Positions 30,414 to 41,096 are shown, counted from the stretch's first letter. The stretch: DNA of 64,000 bases from Sthenelais limicola (GCA_942159475.1 OW804097.1:113894582-113958581), one strand, 5' to 3'. Numbers and translations: made by a program. Notes: generated by a model from the sequence alone, not told the origin.

Positions 30414-30645
30414 GCGTCAGATTTTCAGAAAATGTACAATTGACTGTATACATTGAGTAGATTATGCTATATTAGGTGGCAATTTTGTCAATACAAGGTA
30501 AATTCGGGAATATTCGGCATTGCATTGATTCTAGCAATCTGTTTGGCTAGGTTAAACTGTATTTTGACATTTTTTTACGTGTGAAATAAGGGTTATTTGA
30601 GAAGATTGGTGAAGTTGAATTGTACATTGTCGGTAAATCTGACCC
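30414..30645 (+). mobile_element. MITE-A copy, full length
   Basis: Left end GCGTCAGATTTTCAG, right end CGGTAAATCTGACCC. Flanks GTAT and ATAT. Confidence 0.83.
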
Positions 30646-30696
30646 ATATAACAAAGTACTTCCCTGAAAGGTAATTACCAGCTGCATAACAAGGCA

Positions 30697-30725
30697 AAGT
30701 AAGATAAGATAAGATAAGATAAGAA
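30697..30725 (+). repeat. (AGATA)n microsatellite
   Basis: AAGTAAGATAAGATAAGATA continuing to AAGAAAATC. A reverse TATCTTATCTTATCTTA run lies at about 33793. Confidence 0.88.
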
Positions 30726-30882
30726 AATCTTTTATTTGTGAAGTATCTCAGGATTGATAATATTAAGTAAGAATTTGTTGTGCAACGGGTTCACTTCATC
30801 TCCCTTGTCTGCCCTCTCCACCTCCTCATCTACTATGGCAGATGGTGCCCTGGTATTCCTGTCCACAAATATTGGTGAAGTC

Positions 30883-31090
30883 GCCGGAAAATGTACAATT
30901 CACCTTCTTCTACCGCCTCAAATAATTCGAATTCTAGACAGAAATGAGGTTCAAAATACAATACAACAGGTCTCTATATTCAAGACAATTCCAAATAGAT
31001 TCAGATATATCTAGTATTTGTCATTTTTGTGCCCAATTTTGCCGAAGTTTCTAAATGGATAGGATTGCCAGTTGTATATCTTTAGGCAAC
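30883..31090 (-). mobile_element. MITE-A copy, right end decayed
   Basis: Left end TGGTGAAGTCGCCGGAAAAT after ATAT. It decays at TTGTATATCTTTAGGCAACC. Confidence 0.78.
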
Positions 31091-31094
31091 CTGG

Positions 31095-31194
31095 TTCAGG
31101 TTGGATTGTATTTTGAAGCTCATTCTTGTCTTAAAGTTAGGTTATTTGACAGGATTGGTGAAGGTGAATTGTACACTTTCTGACGACTTGAGCC
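31095..31194 (+). mobile_element. MITE-A right-half fragment
   Basis: Begins TTCAGGTTGGATTGTATTTT and ends TGACGACTTGAGCC. ATAT separates it from the next copy. Confidence 0.78.
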
Positions 31195-31198
31195 ATAT

Positions 31199-31426
31199 GG
31201 GTCACATCGTCAGAAAATATACAATTGGCAGTTCTACACATTAGGAAATTCTGCTAAATTAGGCTGAGAAATGATGAATACCGGGTATTTCTGGTATTGC
31301 CTTGATTAAAAGTATCAGTTCTGTTATAAATATAAAACTGCATTTTGAAGGTAATTTTTGCCTTAAATGTGGGTTATTTGAGAGGATTGGTTAAGGTGAA
31401 TTGTACATTTTCTGTCGACTTGTCCC
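31199..31426 (+). mobile_element. MITE-A copy, full length
   Basis: Left end GGGTCACATCGTCAG, right end TGTCGACTTGTCCC. The left flank ATAT is shared with the neighbouring copy; the right flank is GTTA. Confidence 0.82.
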
Positions 31427-31516
31427 GTTATATGTAAACCTGGTGCCTGACCTCTCAACGTATCAGTCAATAGTAGTTTTGAACACAGTATTGCAGTGAC
31501 TTTCTATAAATCCCAT

Positions 31517-31675
31517 GGGTGAAGTCGCCGGAAAATGTACAATTCGTCTTCACCAACCATCTAAAAAAAACAAAATTTCAACAATAATGAGTTTCAAAGT
31601 ACACTTCAACATTACGGAACAGATGTTTTTTTGTAAAATAAAGGCAATAATACCAAATATACTCAGATATTGTGA
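31517..31675 (-). mobile_element. MITE-A copy, right end missing
   Basis: Left end GGGTGAAGTCGCCGG. It is cut at AAATATACTCAGATATT. Confidence 0.8.
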
Positions 31676-31884
31676 GTAAAATCCTTTCTCAGTCTAAACT
31701 GTTTGTACTCTGTGCATGCCCATTTATGTTCATTTGTCATCTCACGGAAGATTAGCTGTATAAAAATTCTAAATAAAAAAACCCAAAAAAACTAGCAGAA
31801 TAAAATCAATATTTAGCGATACCATTCACTGATGTCCTGACCACCATGGTCACATCTGCTTGTATCAAGTCGGTTGCGTGTTGA

Positions 31885-32010
31885 AATGTACAATTCGTCT
31901 TCACCAACCATCTAAAATAACACAGACTTCAACAAAATGAGTTTCAAAATACAGTTCAACATAACAGAACAGAGTTTGTTTGTGAGACCAACCCAATACC
32001 AAATATAAGT
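31885..32010 (-). mobile_element. MITE-A internal fragment
   Basis: GAAATGTACAATTCGTCTTC ACCAACCATC is nearly the same as in the copy at 31517, so a local duplication is likely. No outer ends. Confidence 0.75.
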
Positions 32011-32132
32011 TTCAAGAAGGTGGGTAGGGACAGGGGAGAGGCAGTGGGAGAAAAGGAGGAGAGGCAGTGAGAGAGGAGGGGAGAGACAGGGAGAGGAAGA
32101 GGGTGACCGTCCAGAGGACGGGTACTTTGCTA
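32011..32132 (-). repeat. purine-rich repeat with CGTCCAGAGGACGG head
   Basis: GAGGCAGTGGGAGAAAAGGA runs into GAGGGTGACCGTCCAGAGGA then CGGGTACTTTGCTAGT, the reverse of the repeat at 4587. It carries a purine/pyrimidine tract on the same side of the head as there. Confidence 0.7.
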
Positions 32133-32394
32133 GTCTATTAATAAAGCATATGGCAGGTTCCATTGGGTAATTCAGATCTGAGAGAGAGAAGTAACCTGAC
32201 CATAGAGAGCTGCCCTCAGTGCCTGGTGAAGGGGTGTGAAGTAGGAGCGAGGCAGGAGGTACATAGTGACATGTATACCTTGTCCCATCCGAATGGTATC
32301 ACTCACCAATTATGATAAGAGGGGTCGGGACGTCCTCCTTGCAAGACCAACTATTGTGTCGTAGGGGAACTCCAACCTGCAGGGACGGTAGAAA
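32133..32394. other. no recognised feature
   Basis: No gene or repeat supported. Confidence 0.45.
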
Positions 32395-32668
32395 TTTGGA
32401 CTTTTTTGTTGTTTTTTTATTACGATTTCATACAAAAGCGTTTACAATAGTTCAATACAAAAAACGCGTGTTCACATTGTGAATATTTTCTAAACTATAC
32501 AAGCGTTTTTAAACGCTTAAATAGGTCAAATGCATGTATTTCATGCATTAATGCTCCCGGGTTTTGGTTACTGACATAATGATCTAGAGCATGCTTCAGA
32601 CTTGAGCAAATTTCCCCAAAATCAGGAGCTCAGCGGCAAGTGGCACTTTTAAGATACATGTAGTGTCC
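32395..32668 (-). repeat. dispersed repeat family G, copy 1
   Basis: A T-rich start (TTTTTTGTTGTTTTTTTATT) and a distal ATCAGGAGCTCAGCGGCAAG GGCACTTTT-like block resemble 42665-43076. T-rich start plus unique body suggests a reversed poly(A)-tailed retroposon. The parent is unknown. Confidence 0.5.
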
Positions 32669-32683
32669 CTTTTTACTGCAATA

Positions 32684-32918
32684 GGGTCAGATTTTCAGAA
32701 AATGTACAATTGGCAGCTGTATACATTTAGTAAATTCTGCTAAATTAGGCTGCAATTTGGTCAATTCAAGGTAAATTCGAGGATGTTTGGCATTGCATTG
32801 ATTCTAGCAATCTATTTGGTTAGGTAGAACTGTATTTTGAACTTTATTTTCGTCTGAAATTCGGGTTATTTGAGAGAATTGGTAAAGGTGAATTGTACAT
32901 TTTCTGAAAATCTGACGC
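32684..32918 (+). mobile_element. MITE-A copy, symmetric ends
   Basis: Both ends are the GATTTTCAG type (left GGGTCAGATTTTCAG, right CTGAAAATCTGACGC). Exact AATA on both sides. Confidence 0.9.
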
Positions 32919-33217
32919 AATAGCTCGGACCTGTGGGGGTCTACTGGGCATGTAGGGCATAATAAGAGCTTCATGATATGTCTCAATCTGGCTCCTAATT
33001 CCTGGTAACCACCCAAATGCTTTCTAGGTTCTCTTTAGCCAGAACGTATGCTCGTGTACATGCTGTACTTTATATATGAGGGAACTGCCTTAACCTGTCA
33101 CTTATATGTAGTTTTCTGCTGCAGTATTTTCTCCTACTTTTCTTACCGGAAGTCACCTAAGTGGCCCTCTGCGCATGTATTTGCATAGCGCCTACTTCCG
33201 TCTGCCATTACTTACGT

Positions 33218-33431
33218 CGGTCAGGTCGTCAGAAAGTGTAAAATTGACAGCTCTACACTTTCATGAAATCTTCTAAATAAGGCTAACAAATTGAGTATAT
33301 TTGGTTATGCCTTGAATGAAACAAACTTAGTTTTATGTTGAACTCTACTTTGAAGCTCATTTCTATTTTTAATTTGGATTATTAGAGATATTTGGTGAAG
33401 GAGAATTGTAACTTTTCTGTCGTATAGACCC
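33218..33431 (+). mobile_element. MITE-A copy, diverged
   Basis: Left end CGGTCAGGTCGTCAG, right end CTGTCGTATAGACCC followed by ATAT. Confidence 0.75.
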
Positions 33432-33507
33432 ATATGTCTCTATGATTGACTCCCATAGGTTTAAGTGGTTGCAAACTAGGGCCAAATAAGGGTAGGTGTT
33501 TGTAATA

Positions 33508-33728
33508 GGATTTTCAAAAAATGTACAATTGTATACATTTAGTAAATTCTGCTAAATAAGGCTGCAATTTGGTCAATACCAGGTAAATCGAGTATATTCG
33601 GCATTGCATTGATTCTAGCAATCTGTTTGGTTAGGTTGAAATTTATTTTAAACTTTCTCTTCGTCTGGAATTTGGGTTTTTTAGGGGATTGGTGAAGGTG
33701 AATTGTACAATTTCTGGTGACTTCACCC
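33508..33728 (+). mobile_element. MITE-A copy, left end decayed
   Basis: AGGATTTTCAAAAAATGTAC at the left and TGGTGACTTCACCC at the right. The interior is close to consensus. Confidence 0.8.
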
Positions 33729-33876
33729 TCAAGAACCTTTGCTTGTTATATGATTTATGAATTGAAAATGGTGCAGAATGAAGTAGTTTCCTATCTTATC
33801 TTATCTTAACTCAACTAAGAACCGAACCTGTGAGAGTGAATTTTAGCTCAGGCTTCTTCATATATTATCTTAAATT

Positions 33877-34072
33877 GGGCCAGATTGTCAGAAAATGTAC
33901 AATTGCCAGCTAATTCTGCAACATTCTGCTGAAAACAGATAACTACTGAGTATTTGCTAATATTGCCCTGATTAAACAAATATATTCGGCTGTGTTTAAC
34001 ACAATTTTCTACCTCACTTTTGTCTTAAAGTTTCGGTGATTTTAGAGAATTGGTGAAGAAGAATTTACATGT
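33877..34072 (+). mobile_element. MITE-A copy, diverged
   Basis: Left end GGGCCAGATTGTCAG, right end ACATGTTCTAACTT. Flanks AATT and AATA. Confidence 0.75.
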
Positions 34073-34112
34073 TCTAACTTAATAATCCACAAGCCTTAGG
34101 CCACCTTGATAT

Positions 34113-34347
34113 GGGTCAGAGTTTCAGAAAATGTACAATTGGCAGCTGTATACATTTAGTAAATTCTCCAAAATAAGGCTGCAATTTGGTCAAGACTAGG
34201 TAATTTTGAGAATATTTGACATTGCATTGATTCTAGCGATATGTTTGGTTAGTTTGAAATGTACTTTGAACTTTATTTTCGTCTGAAATGTGTGTTATTT
34301 GAGATGATTGGAGAAGTTGAATTGTACATTTTCTGAAAAGCTCACCC
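34113..34347 (+). mobile_element. MITE-A copy, full length
   Basis: Left end GGGTCAGAGTTTCAG, right end CTGAAAAGCTCACCC, ATAT on both sides. Confidence 0.9.
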
Positions 34348-34598
34348 ATATGATACATACTGGTATGGGAAGGTTATATGGTTACTATCACTCTATAAGC
34401 AGTAACTTCTAGTTGCTGTGAGTTCTCTATAATATCGCCCAGTCATGAGTCTACCCAGTGTATGGGATGAATAATCCATAGCTAGAGCAGATCTCCATCA
34501 TCTCCCTATGCATGCTCCACATAGTCCTTAATAACCTCCCCCTCAATGTATTATTAACATCCACTGGACTGGGCGCCCGTTGCATAACAAGTCCTTAC
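34348..34598. other. no recognised feature
   Basis: Unique-looking. No gene supported. Confidence 0.45.
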
Positions 34599-34602
34599 TT
34601 AA

Positions 34603-35739
34603 AGGTATACAGGACAGTTCAATGGAAAAAAACCGCCCAGTCCAACTGCCATAAAACTTTCAGGGATTGTTACTTAGAGAACTAAAGAAACAAATAAATG
34701 AAAAAAATATACATGTTACCCCTTTAGTTTTCTTGGTAGAGTTACTTGAAAAAAAACGTGTTTTACTATAGGAGTCAATGAGGAAATGTGTTTTTTACGG
34801 TATGAATTTTTAAGGAATAATAAATAAATGTCTAGTCAAAAACTCTTCCTCGGACAAAAAACAAGTTGGGGACCTCTAAACCATGCTGACCATGCTGACC
34901 ATGCTGTGCACTTTTAGTGGCAGCTCTGGCTGTTGCCATTCATTTCAAACTAATTCATTTCAAACTAATTCATTTCAATCTAATTCATTTCAAACTAATT
35001 CATTTCAAACTAATTCATTTCAAACTAATTCATTTCAAACTATTTCATTTTAAACTAATTCATTTCAAACTAATTCATTTCAAACTAATTCATTTCAAAC
35101 TATTTCATTTCAAACTATTTCATTTCAAACTAATTCATTTCAAACTAATTCATTTCAAACTAGTTCATTTCAAACTAGTTCATTTCAAACTAGTTCATTT
35201 CAAACTAGTTCATTTCAAACTAGTTCATTTCAAACTAGTTCATTTCAAACTGATCATCATTGGCGGATGTAGGATCTGCATCAATATGACTGTGATTATA
35301 CTTCCCACTTGAGGAGAAAACATAACAAAAAAATCTATGGGTTTATTGTAGGTATGTATTTTCCTCAGTAGAGGTACCCAATGTATTCACCAAATGAAAC
35401 TTGTAACCTAGAACAACAAGGTATATTGAAACCCTTAATGTATTAATGACTCAACTTAAATACTTAAAATATTTAATTTATTATAAGATAATATTATATG
35501 TTTTTCTGGACTACCATGAAATTATCATTGTATGAAAATGGATCCAATAAAATTTGTTAAAAAAACCCCAGTGAAACATGCTCATTTGTCATGGTAATAA
35601 TAGAACCTATGCAAACATGATGAGAAATGAATTTTGATTCAGACAATAGACACTAGGGGGACCATAGCTAGTACATTTCTATTATAACTCAACCAGGAGC
35701 TGCATAGGGTCACATTTTCAGACTCGCCCCTCTATACCT
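34603..35739. mobile_element. TTAA-flanked 1.14-kb element
   Basis: Left end AGGTATACAGGACAG, right end CTCGCCCCTCTATACCT. The outer 10-11 bp are inverted copies (AGGTATAxAGG) and TTAA is directly outside each. TTAA targets with purine-starting termini fit Kolobok-type elements better than piggyBac, but this is inference from ends alone. There is no transposase frame. A 15-bp tandem array occupies 34939-35252. Confidence 0.68.
34939..35252 (+). repeat. 15-bp tandem array
   Basis: About 21 units of TTCATTTCAAACTAA. The first two thirds mostly carry CTAATT, with a few CTATTT, and the last seven mostly CTAGTT, so variants are spread in blocks. The 15-bp period keeps a frame of 131 codons open (repeating Lys-Leu-Ile-His-Phe), which I regard as incidental. 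Confidence 0.95.
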
Positions 35740-36440
35740 TTAATATGTTCCCTTCTTAGCTATTTTTTTTTGCTAGCAGCTGCTAAGGAACAGTTAGGGA
35801 CGGAATTTGCTACACAGACAGAGCTGGGTTTCATTGGTAGGGGTAGGAATTTGCCCTCATGCAGGAAAGAACAGGGTATCAACATATTTTTTAAAAGATA
35901 TTGTTTAGCTTCGAAAATCTTCAATATTCCTGATCCTAACTCATCAGGATGCGAATTCAGCTGAATAATTTTCAAGAACAGCTGGTGACTCCCCCTTTTC
36001 TTTCAAAATTTTTCCCATATACTTCTATGGTGAACGATAATACATTTCAGGACACCCGATCTAGAGTCTGGTGCTACCACCTGCACCACATAGGAGAGCA
36101 TTGCACTATATACGATTGTGTGATAAACCACTCTTAGAGGCCTCGCAACTTCCTCTTAATATAACTTTCATTGCACTATATACAATTGTTTTCTGAGACT
36201 AGTCTGGTAGAACTCTGAGAGAACTCTTACCTTGCTCAAATACATGAGTTTCAATGCAACAACCCTCATATCATGAAACCCTCGTAGTACTGACTTTAAG
36301 AGGGCCTGGTTGAGAAGAGAACTTGTTGATTAATCTATGGTAGCTGCCCAATGTAGTGAATGAGCGTGTGTAGTGCATGCATGTGTGGAGCCTGATGGAT
36401 GCAGGTCCATCAGGCTATACGTGCATCAGTCATGGTAGAT
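35740..36440. other. no gene; one hairpin
   Basis: GCCTGATGGA and TCCATCAGGC at about 36390-36416 can form a hairpin just before the 33-bp array. Overlapping opposite frames at 35760-35975 show no recognisable domain. Confidence 0.4.
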
Positions 36441-37165
36441 AAGACAATACAGTCAGACATGCAGACATCCTATAAGACATTACAGGCAGACATGCAGACA
36501 TCCTATAAGATATTACAGGCAGACATGCAGACATCCTATAAGATATTACAGTCAGACAGGCAGACATCCTATAAGATATTACAGGCAGACAAGCAGACAT
36601 CCTATAAGATATTACAGTCAGACAGGCAGACATCCTATGAGACAATACAGTCAGATAAGCAGACATCCTATGATACAATACAGTCAGACAGGCTGATATC
36701 CTATAAGATATTACAGTCAGACAGGCAGACATCCTATGATACAATACAGTCAGACAGGCAGATATCCTATAAGATATTACAGTCAGACAGGCAGACATCC
36801 TATGATACAATACAGTCAGACAGGCAGACATCCTATAAGATATTACAGTCAGATAGGCAGACATCCTATGATACAATACAGTCAGACAGGCAGACATCCT
36901 ATGATACAATACAGTCAGACAGGCAGACATCTTATGATACAATACAGTCAGACAGGCAGACATCCTATGATACAATACAGTCAGACAGGCAGACATCCTA
37001 TGATACAATACAGTCAGACAGGCAGATATCCTATAAGATATTACAGTCAGACAGGCAGACATCCTATAAGATATTACAGTCAGACAGGCAGACATCCTAT
37101 GATACAATACAGTCGGACAGGCAGACATCCTATGATACAATACAGTCAGACAGGCAGACATCCTA
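36441..37165 (+). repeat. 33-bp tandem array, two unit types
   Basis: About 22 units of ACAGTCAGACAGGCAGACAT CCTAT plus either GATACAAT or AAGATATT. The period of 11 codons keeps long frames open on both strands (262 codons forward, repeat TIQSDRQTSYD; 253 reverse). The presence of three simultaneous open frames argues for a non-coding minisatellite. Early units contain ATGCAGAC or AAGCAGAC and look older. Confidence 0.93.
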
Positions 37166-37183
37166 CACTCACTGGTCCTTGGT

Positions 37184-37430
37184 ATGACCATAACGAGCCT
37201 TTCTGTCTCTTTTTCTGTCTCTCTTCCTTCTTCTATGTCTCTATTTCCTGGGTAAGATCATAAACTGCCTCCCTTTCATCTCTCCCGCCCTTGATATAAC
37301 CATATTAAATGTGTTGATAAGGGCGTAAAGCAACCAATCTCACTCACTCACTCACTCTCAGCTCTCCCGCCCTTGATATAACCATATTGAATGAGTTGAT
37401 AAGGGCGTAAAGCAACTAATCTCACTCACT
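37184..37430 (-). repeat. SINE-like family D, head duplicated
   Basis: Reverse copy: one tail unit (GAGCCTTTCTGTCTCTTTTT to TTTCCTGGGTAAGATCATAA), then two heads, each CCCGCCCTTGATATAACCAT to GGGCGTAAAGCAAC and CTCACTCACTC. The double head matches the arrangement at 2116-2372. Confidence 0.7.
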
Positions 37431-37664
37431 CCTACACCCACGCATCCATCTCGTCCCATATATATATATATATAGAGGGCCTCCCACAGCCTGCTCAATA
37501 ACATAATACCCATAATAAGTATAAATTTGCTGAACTGATTTTAGTCACCAACTGTTCATAATTGGTCATGGCTGCAGTGAGCAAATTAACGTAATTGAGG
37601 CACACAGTTGCACCAATGTGTTGAACAGAAGTAAGAAATAGACTTAGCACTGCAGGCGATAAAT
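37431..37664. other. no recognised feature
   Basis: Contains a short (TA)n run near 37460. Confidence 0.45.
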
Positions 37665-38085
37665 GTGATGTGTTTCAGGAAAATGAGTCACAAGTCGCAA
37701 AATTTGTGTTTTTCAAAGTCGTTTATTTACAAGATCTCTGTGTTGGAATATTTTCATTTTTGAAGTGTCTAGTCCTTGTGGTTGTATGAATACATCGCCC
37801 AAATTTCACGACTGTTTATTATTTATATCAGTGCCTTTCTTAGATCATCCTATTGAGTATTTTTAGCTACTTTACTGGTAATTATCCACCCAGAAATAAT
37901 GCAAATGGTTTGTTTTTTTTAAAATAAAAATATCTAACTAAAACGATAAAAGTACTTATTATATGTCCTTAATGTTTACATTCATTGGAATCACCTTGAT
38001 GTCCTCTTTTCAAATATGGCGCTATCTCAAAATCCATATTTCAAAAATCTCATTTTATCAGATTTTTGAAATATTAACCCATACA
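37665..38085 (-). mobile_element. MITE-B copy, one end decayed
   Basis: One end GTGATGTGTTTCAGGAAAAT then GAGTCACAAGTCGCAAAA is perfect. The other fades at ATGGCGCTATCTCAAAATCC. The interior runs opposite to the copy at 3648. Confidence 0.8.
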
Positions 38086-38202
38086 ATAACTATTTTATAT
38101 CATGAAATCTATTCATCATGAACGTCAGCATTTATTTACTATCTATTTATCAATTATTATTCCTGAAATAATAATGGCTTCCTCCTCGGCTGGTGAATAG
38201 CT

Positions 38203-38438
38203 GGGTCGGATTTTCAGAAAATATACAATTGGCAGCTGTACACATTTAGTAATTTTTCTAAATTAGGCTGTAATTTGATCAATACTAGGTAAATTCAAGT
38301 ATATTCGGCATTGCATTGATTCTAGCCATCTGTTTGGTTATTAGGTTGAACTGTATTTTTAACTTTATTTTCGTATGAAATTTTGGTTATTTGAGAGAAT
38401 TCGTAAAGTGAATTGTACATCTTCTGGTGACTTCACCC
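38203..38438 (+). mobile_element. MITE-A copy, full length
   Basis: Left end GGGTCGGATTTTCAG, right end GGTGACTTCACCC. Flanks AGCT and AACT agree at three positions. Confidence 0.88.
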
Positions 38439-38663
38439 AACTGTTCATGTATGGATAAAGGCACGGCCTTGAGGGTCGAGAGAAACACGGTGTTTAGAAG
38501 TGATTTATTTATCTTTCTAAATGAGCTGATCTATTATTTAATGCCAGTATACCAAGACAGACACGAATATGGGACGCTGATGGGAGCGTTTATAAATGCT
38601 GGTGCTGGAGTGCATGGTGTGGTGTGGGGAGAGGTGGCAAGGGGGTAACATTCCATATCAACT
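38439..38663. other. no recognised gene
   Basis: A 73-codon frame starts in the MITE-A end and has no recognisable domain; not called. Confidence 0.4.
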
Positions 38664-38890
38664 GTGATGTGTTTCAGGTAAATGAGTCACATGTCGCAAG
38701 AAATGGAAGAAATGGAAGAAATGGAAGAAATGGAAATGGAGATATCATCATATTTGAAAAGAGGAGATCAAGCCGATTCTAACGATAGTAAACATTGGGA
38801 CTAAAATATTTCTATACTTTAGTTGGATAATTCCAGTTTTGAAAAAAATGTTTAATAGTAATGTAGCTAAATATACTCTATTAGGCCATC
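38664..38890 (+). mobile_element. MITE-B copy, right half missing
   Basis: Left end GTGATGTGTTTCAGGTAAAT then GAGTCACATGTCGCAA. A local (ATGGAAGAA)n expansion sits near 38702-38735. Confidence 0.78.
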
Positions 38891-39150
38891 GGCTGAGGCC
38901 CAGAATGTTCCTAGAAAGTGATTTTCGTTCCGGCAACGGAGCACTACTTTTTGTGAGCAATTTCCTATTTCTGATACATTATAATATCTCAAAAGTTCTC
39001 AAAAGTTTCTCCAGTTTTGGAGAAAATGAGCAGTCAATCATTCAGTGCAAAGCCTATGGAGCTTATGGTCTGGCTTCATTTTTAATGGTTATTTAAATAG
39101 TCCATCTTTTATTTGGTTAGCATTGAATTTCCATACACCCACCCCTACCT
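38891..39150. other. no recognised feature
   Basis: No gene supported. Confidence 0.45.
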
Positions 39151-39358
39151 GGGTCAGACTTTCGGAAAATGTACAATTGGCAGCTGTACACATTTAGTAA
39201 ATTCTGCTAAATTAGACTGCAATTTGGTTAATATACTAGGTACATTCGAGTAGGCCTATATTCGGCATTGCATTGATTCTATATTATTTTCATCTAAAAT
39301 TTGGGTTATTTGAGAAGATTGGCAAAGTTAAATTGTACATTTACTGAAAAGCTGACCC
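39151..39358 (+). mobile_element. MITE-A copy in a duplicated segment
   Basis: Left end GGGTCAGACTTTCGG after ACCT, right end CTGAAAAGCTGACCC before TAAT. The ACCT partner is found after the next copy (39615-39618). Confidence 0.82.
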
Positions 39359-39451
39359 TAATGCAGCTCAAAGTCCCACCCACCCACCCACCGCTACCTG
39401 CGGTACTGGAGGAGGAGTAAGGGACTGGTGCCAATGGAGGATGTAGTGGTA

Positions 39452-39614
39452 CAGTTCAAAACACAGTTCAACCTAACCAAACAGATATTGCTAGAATCAA
39501 TGCAATGCCAAATATACTCGAATTTACCCAGTATTGACCAAATTGCAGCAGAATTTAGCAGAATTTACTAAATCTGTAGATCTGCCAATTGTACATTTTC
39601 TGAGAATCTGACCC
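39452..39614 (-). mobile_element. MITE-A copy, left part missing
   Basis: Begins GTTCAAAACACAGTTCAACC and ends CTGAGAATCTGACCC then ACCT. The host sequence GTACTGGAGGAGGAGTAAGG occurs on both sides of it (39404 and 39620). Confidence 0.8.
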
Positions 39615-40026
39615 ACCTGGTGTACTGGAGGAGGAGTAAGGGAGTGGTGCCAATGGAGGATGTAGAGGTAGGCAGTGGCCACTCTACTCCTGGCGCTCCT
39701 CCAGGGTTCCCTATAGATACCATCTCCTCCAGCACTTATTAACCTCCCACTCTAGAACTTTTAAATCAATATCAACTTGTCTTTGTTTCAAATATTTTAT
39801 TCATCGAGATTTTATGTATGATACACTGTTTTTAGTACGTGATGAGGTTTAATCCTTCAATTCCATGGAAAAAATATATACAAAAAAAAAACATTATTAT
39901 ACACGCGTTCACTACCAAGGGCCCGAAAGCCATTCTTTACTTGTAAAGTGGTAAAGGACGCGTACATTACCGACGGAACTATTTCATTGTCATGCCAATG
40001 CACGTTTGGTGACGCAAGTTTGATAA
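39615..40026. other. no gene; end of local duplication
   Basis: The first 50 bp repeat sequence at 39397-39450. AAATATTTTATTCATCGAGA near 39789 may be a reversed retroposon end. Confidence 0.4.
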
Positions 40027-40225
40027 TGCAAGTTTTTATACTCTACAGACTTAGGAAATGCTGGTAACTTGGGCTGGGAAATGGCCAATACTAAGTATAT
40101 CTGAATATATTCAATACTGTCTTGATTCTTGTTGAACTGAATTTTGAACCTCATGTTTGTCTTAATTTTGGGACATTTGAGAGGATTGCTATAGGCGAAT
40201 TGTACATTTTCTGCCGATTTCACCC
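40027..40225 (+). mobile_element. MITE-A copy, diverged
   Basis: Right end TGCCGATTTCACCC then ATAA. The left end is poor, but ATAA at 40023-40026 marks the boundary. Confidence 0.75.
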
Positions 40226-40439
40226 ATAAACGGATTGGTGGAACGAAGCCTTAAGGTGAACATAAATCTGTAGCCCTGCGTGACAGGAGGCCATAGAGTG
40301 GCAGGCTTTATAGGTAGAACGTCTCCTATATTTGCTTAGGTTAGATAGCGTTAGAGGCTATGGAGCTGATCAACTCCTCATTATCGCTCAGTGGAAACCT
40401 CTTAAAGCTGTACTCTCAGTTAACGTCGGTCAAAATCTA

Positions 40440-40940
40440 AATATTCTTTTTTTTCACCCCAACCGATCTTAAGGTCAATTAATCCAACCTTTGGAGGATT
40501 TTATCCAGTTTTCTTTGCGTTCATTTTTGTATTTGGAGGACCGTCTGAATCCCTCCCTATGGTGACTTCCCTTATTATCGCTCATCGGCTGCTGTTTCTC
40601 TTGGCGATTACACCTCAAATTCTTGTATTCATAAACATTGATAACAGCAGCAGAATATTGATAAATTCAGTCCTATAAGTCATAACATAAGTAACACTTG
40701 TATAAACATTTGACAGCAGCAGACTATTGATAAACTCAGTCCTATAAGTCATAACATGAATAACACTTGTATAAACATTTGACAGCAGCAGAATATTGAT
40801 AAATTCAGTCCTATAATCAGTCCTATTCAGTCATAATATGAGTAATTCTTGTATAAACATATATAACAGCAGTATAATATTGAAAATTTCAATCGTATAA
40901 GTCATAATTGGGGTCAATTTGATAACAATTGTTTTGTTGT
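40440..40940 (+). repeat. family C copy with tandem tail
   Basis: ATTTTATCCAGTTTTCTTTG and TTCTTGTATTCATAAACATT match other C copies. From about 40622 the last part (ACAGCAGCAGAATATTGATA AATTCAGTCC) is repeated three to four times with a period near 74 bp. Confidence 0.72.
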
Positions 40941-41092
40941 AATAGCCAACATCAAACATAAAATATAGAAACACTCAAATGTCCCTAGTGTTTATCATCA
41001 TTGAAATCGGCTTGACCTCATCTTTTCGAGTATGGTGATATCTAAAAATCCATTTTTCGCAACTTGTGACTCATTTCCGTTTAACACATCAC
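40941..41092 (-). mobile_element. MITE-B right-end fragment
   Basis: Ends TTTTTCGCAACTTGTGACTC then ATTTCCGTTTAACACATCAC. Only about 150 bp remain. A MITE-A copy starts 4 bp after it. Confidence 0.75.
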
Positions 41093-41096
41093 ATAT

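Noticed and set aside
34917..35312. 131-codon Lys-Leu-Ile-His-Phe repeat protein
   Set aside because: Frame created by the 15-bp period of a tandem array inside a transposon.
36441..37165. Possible CRISPR array
   Set aside because: The 33-bp units are contiguous with no unique spacers, and the genome is eukaryotic.
36399..37187. 262-codon protein with an 11-residue repeat
   Set aside because: Not called as a gene because the opposite strand and another frame are also open and there is no promoter or exon evidence; kept as a finding.
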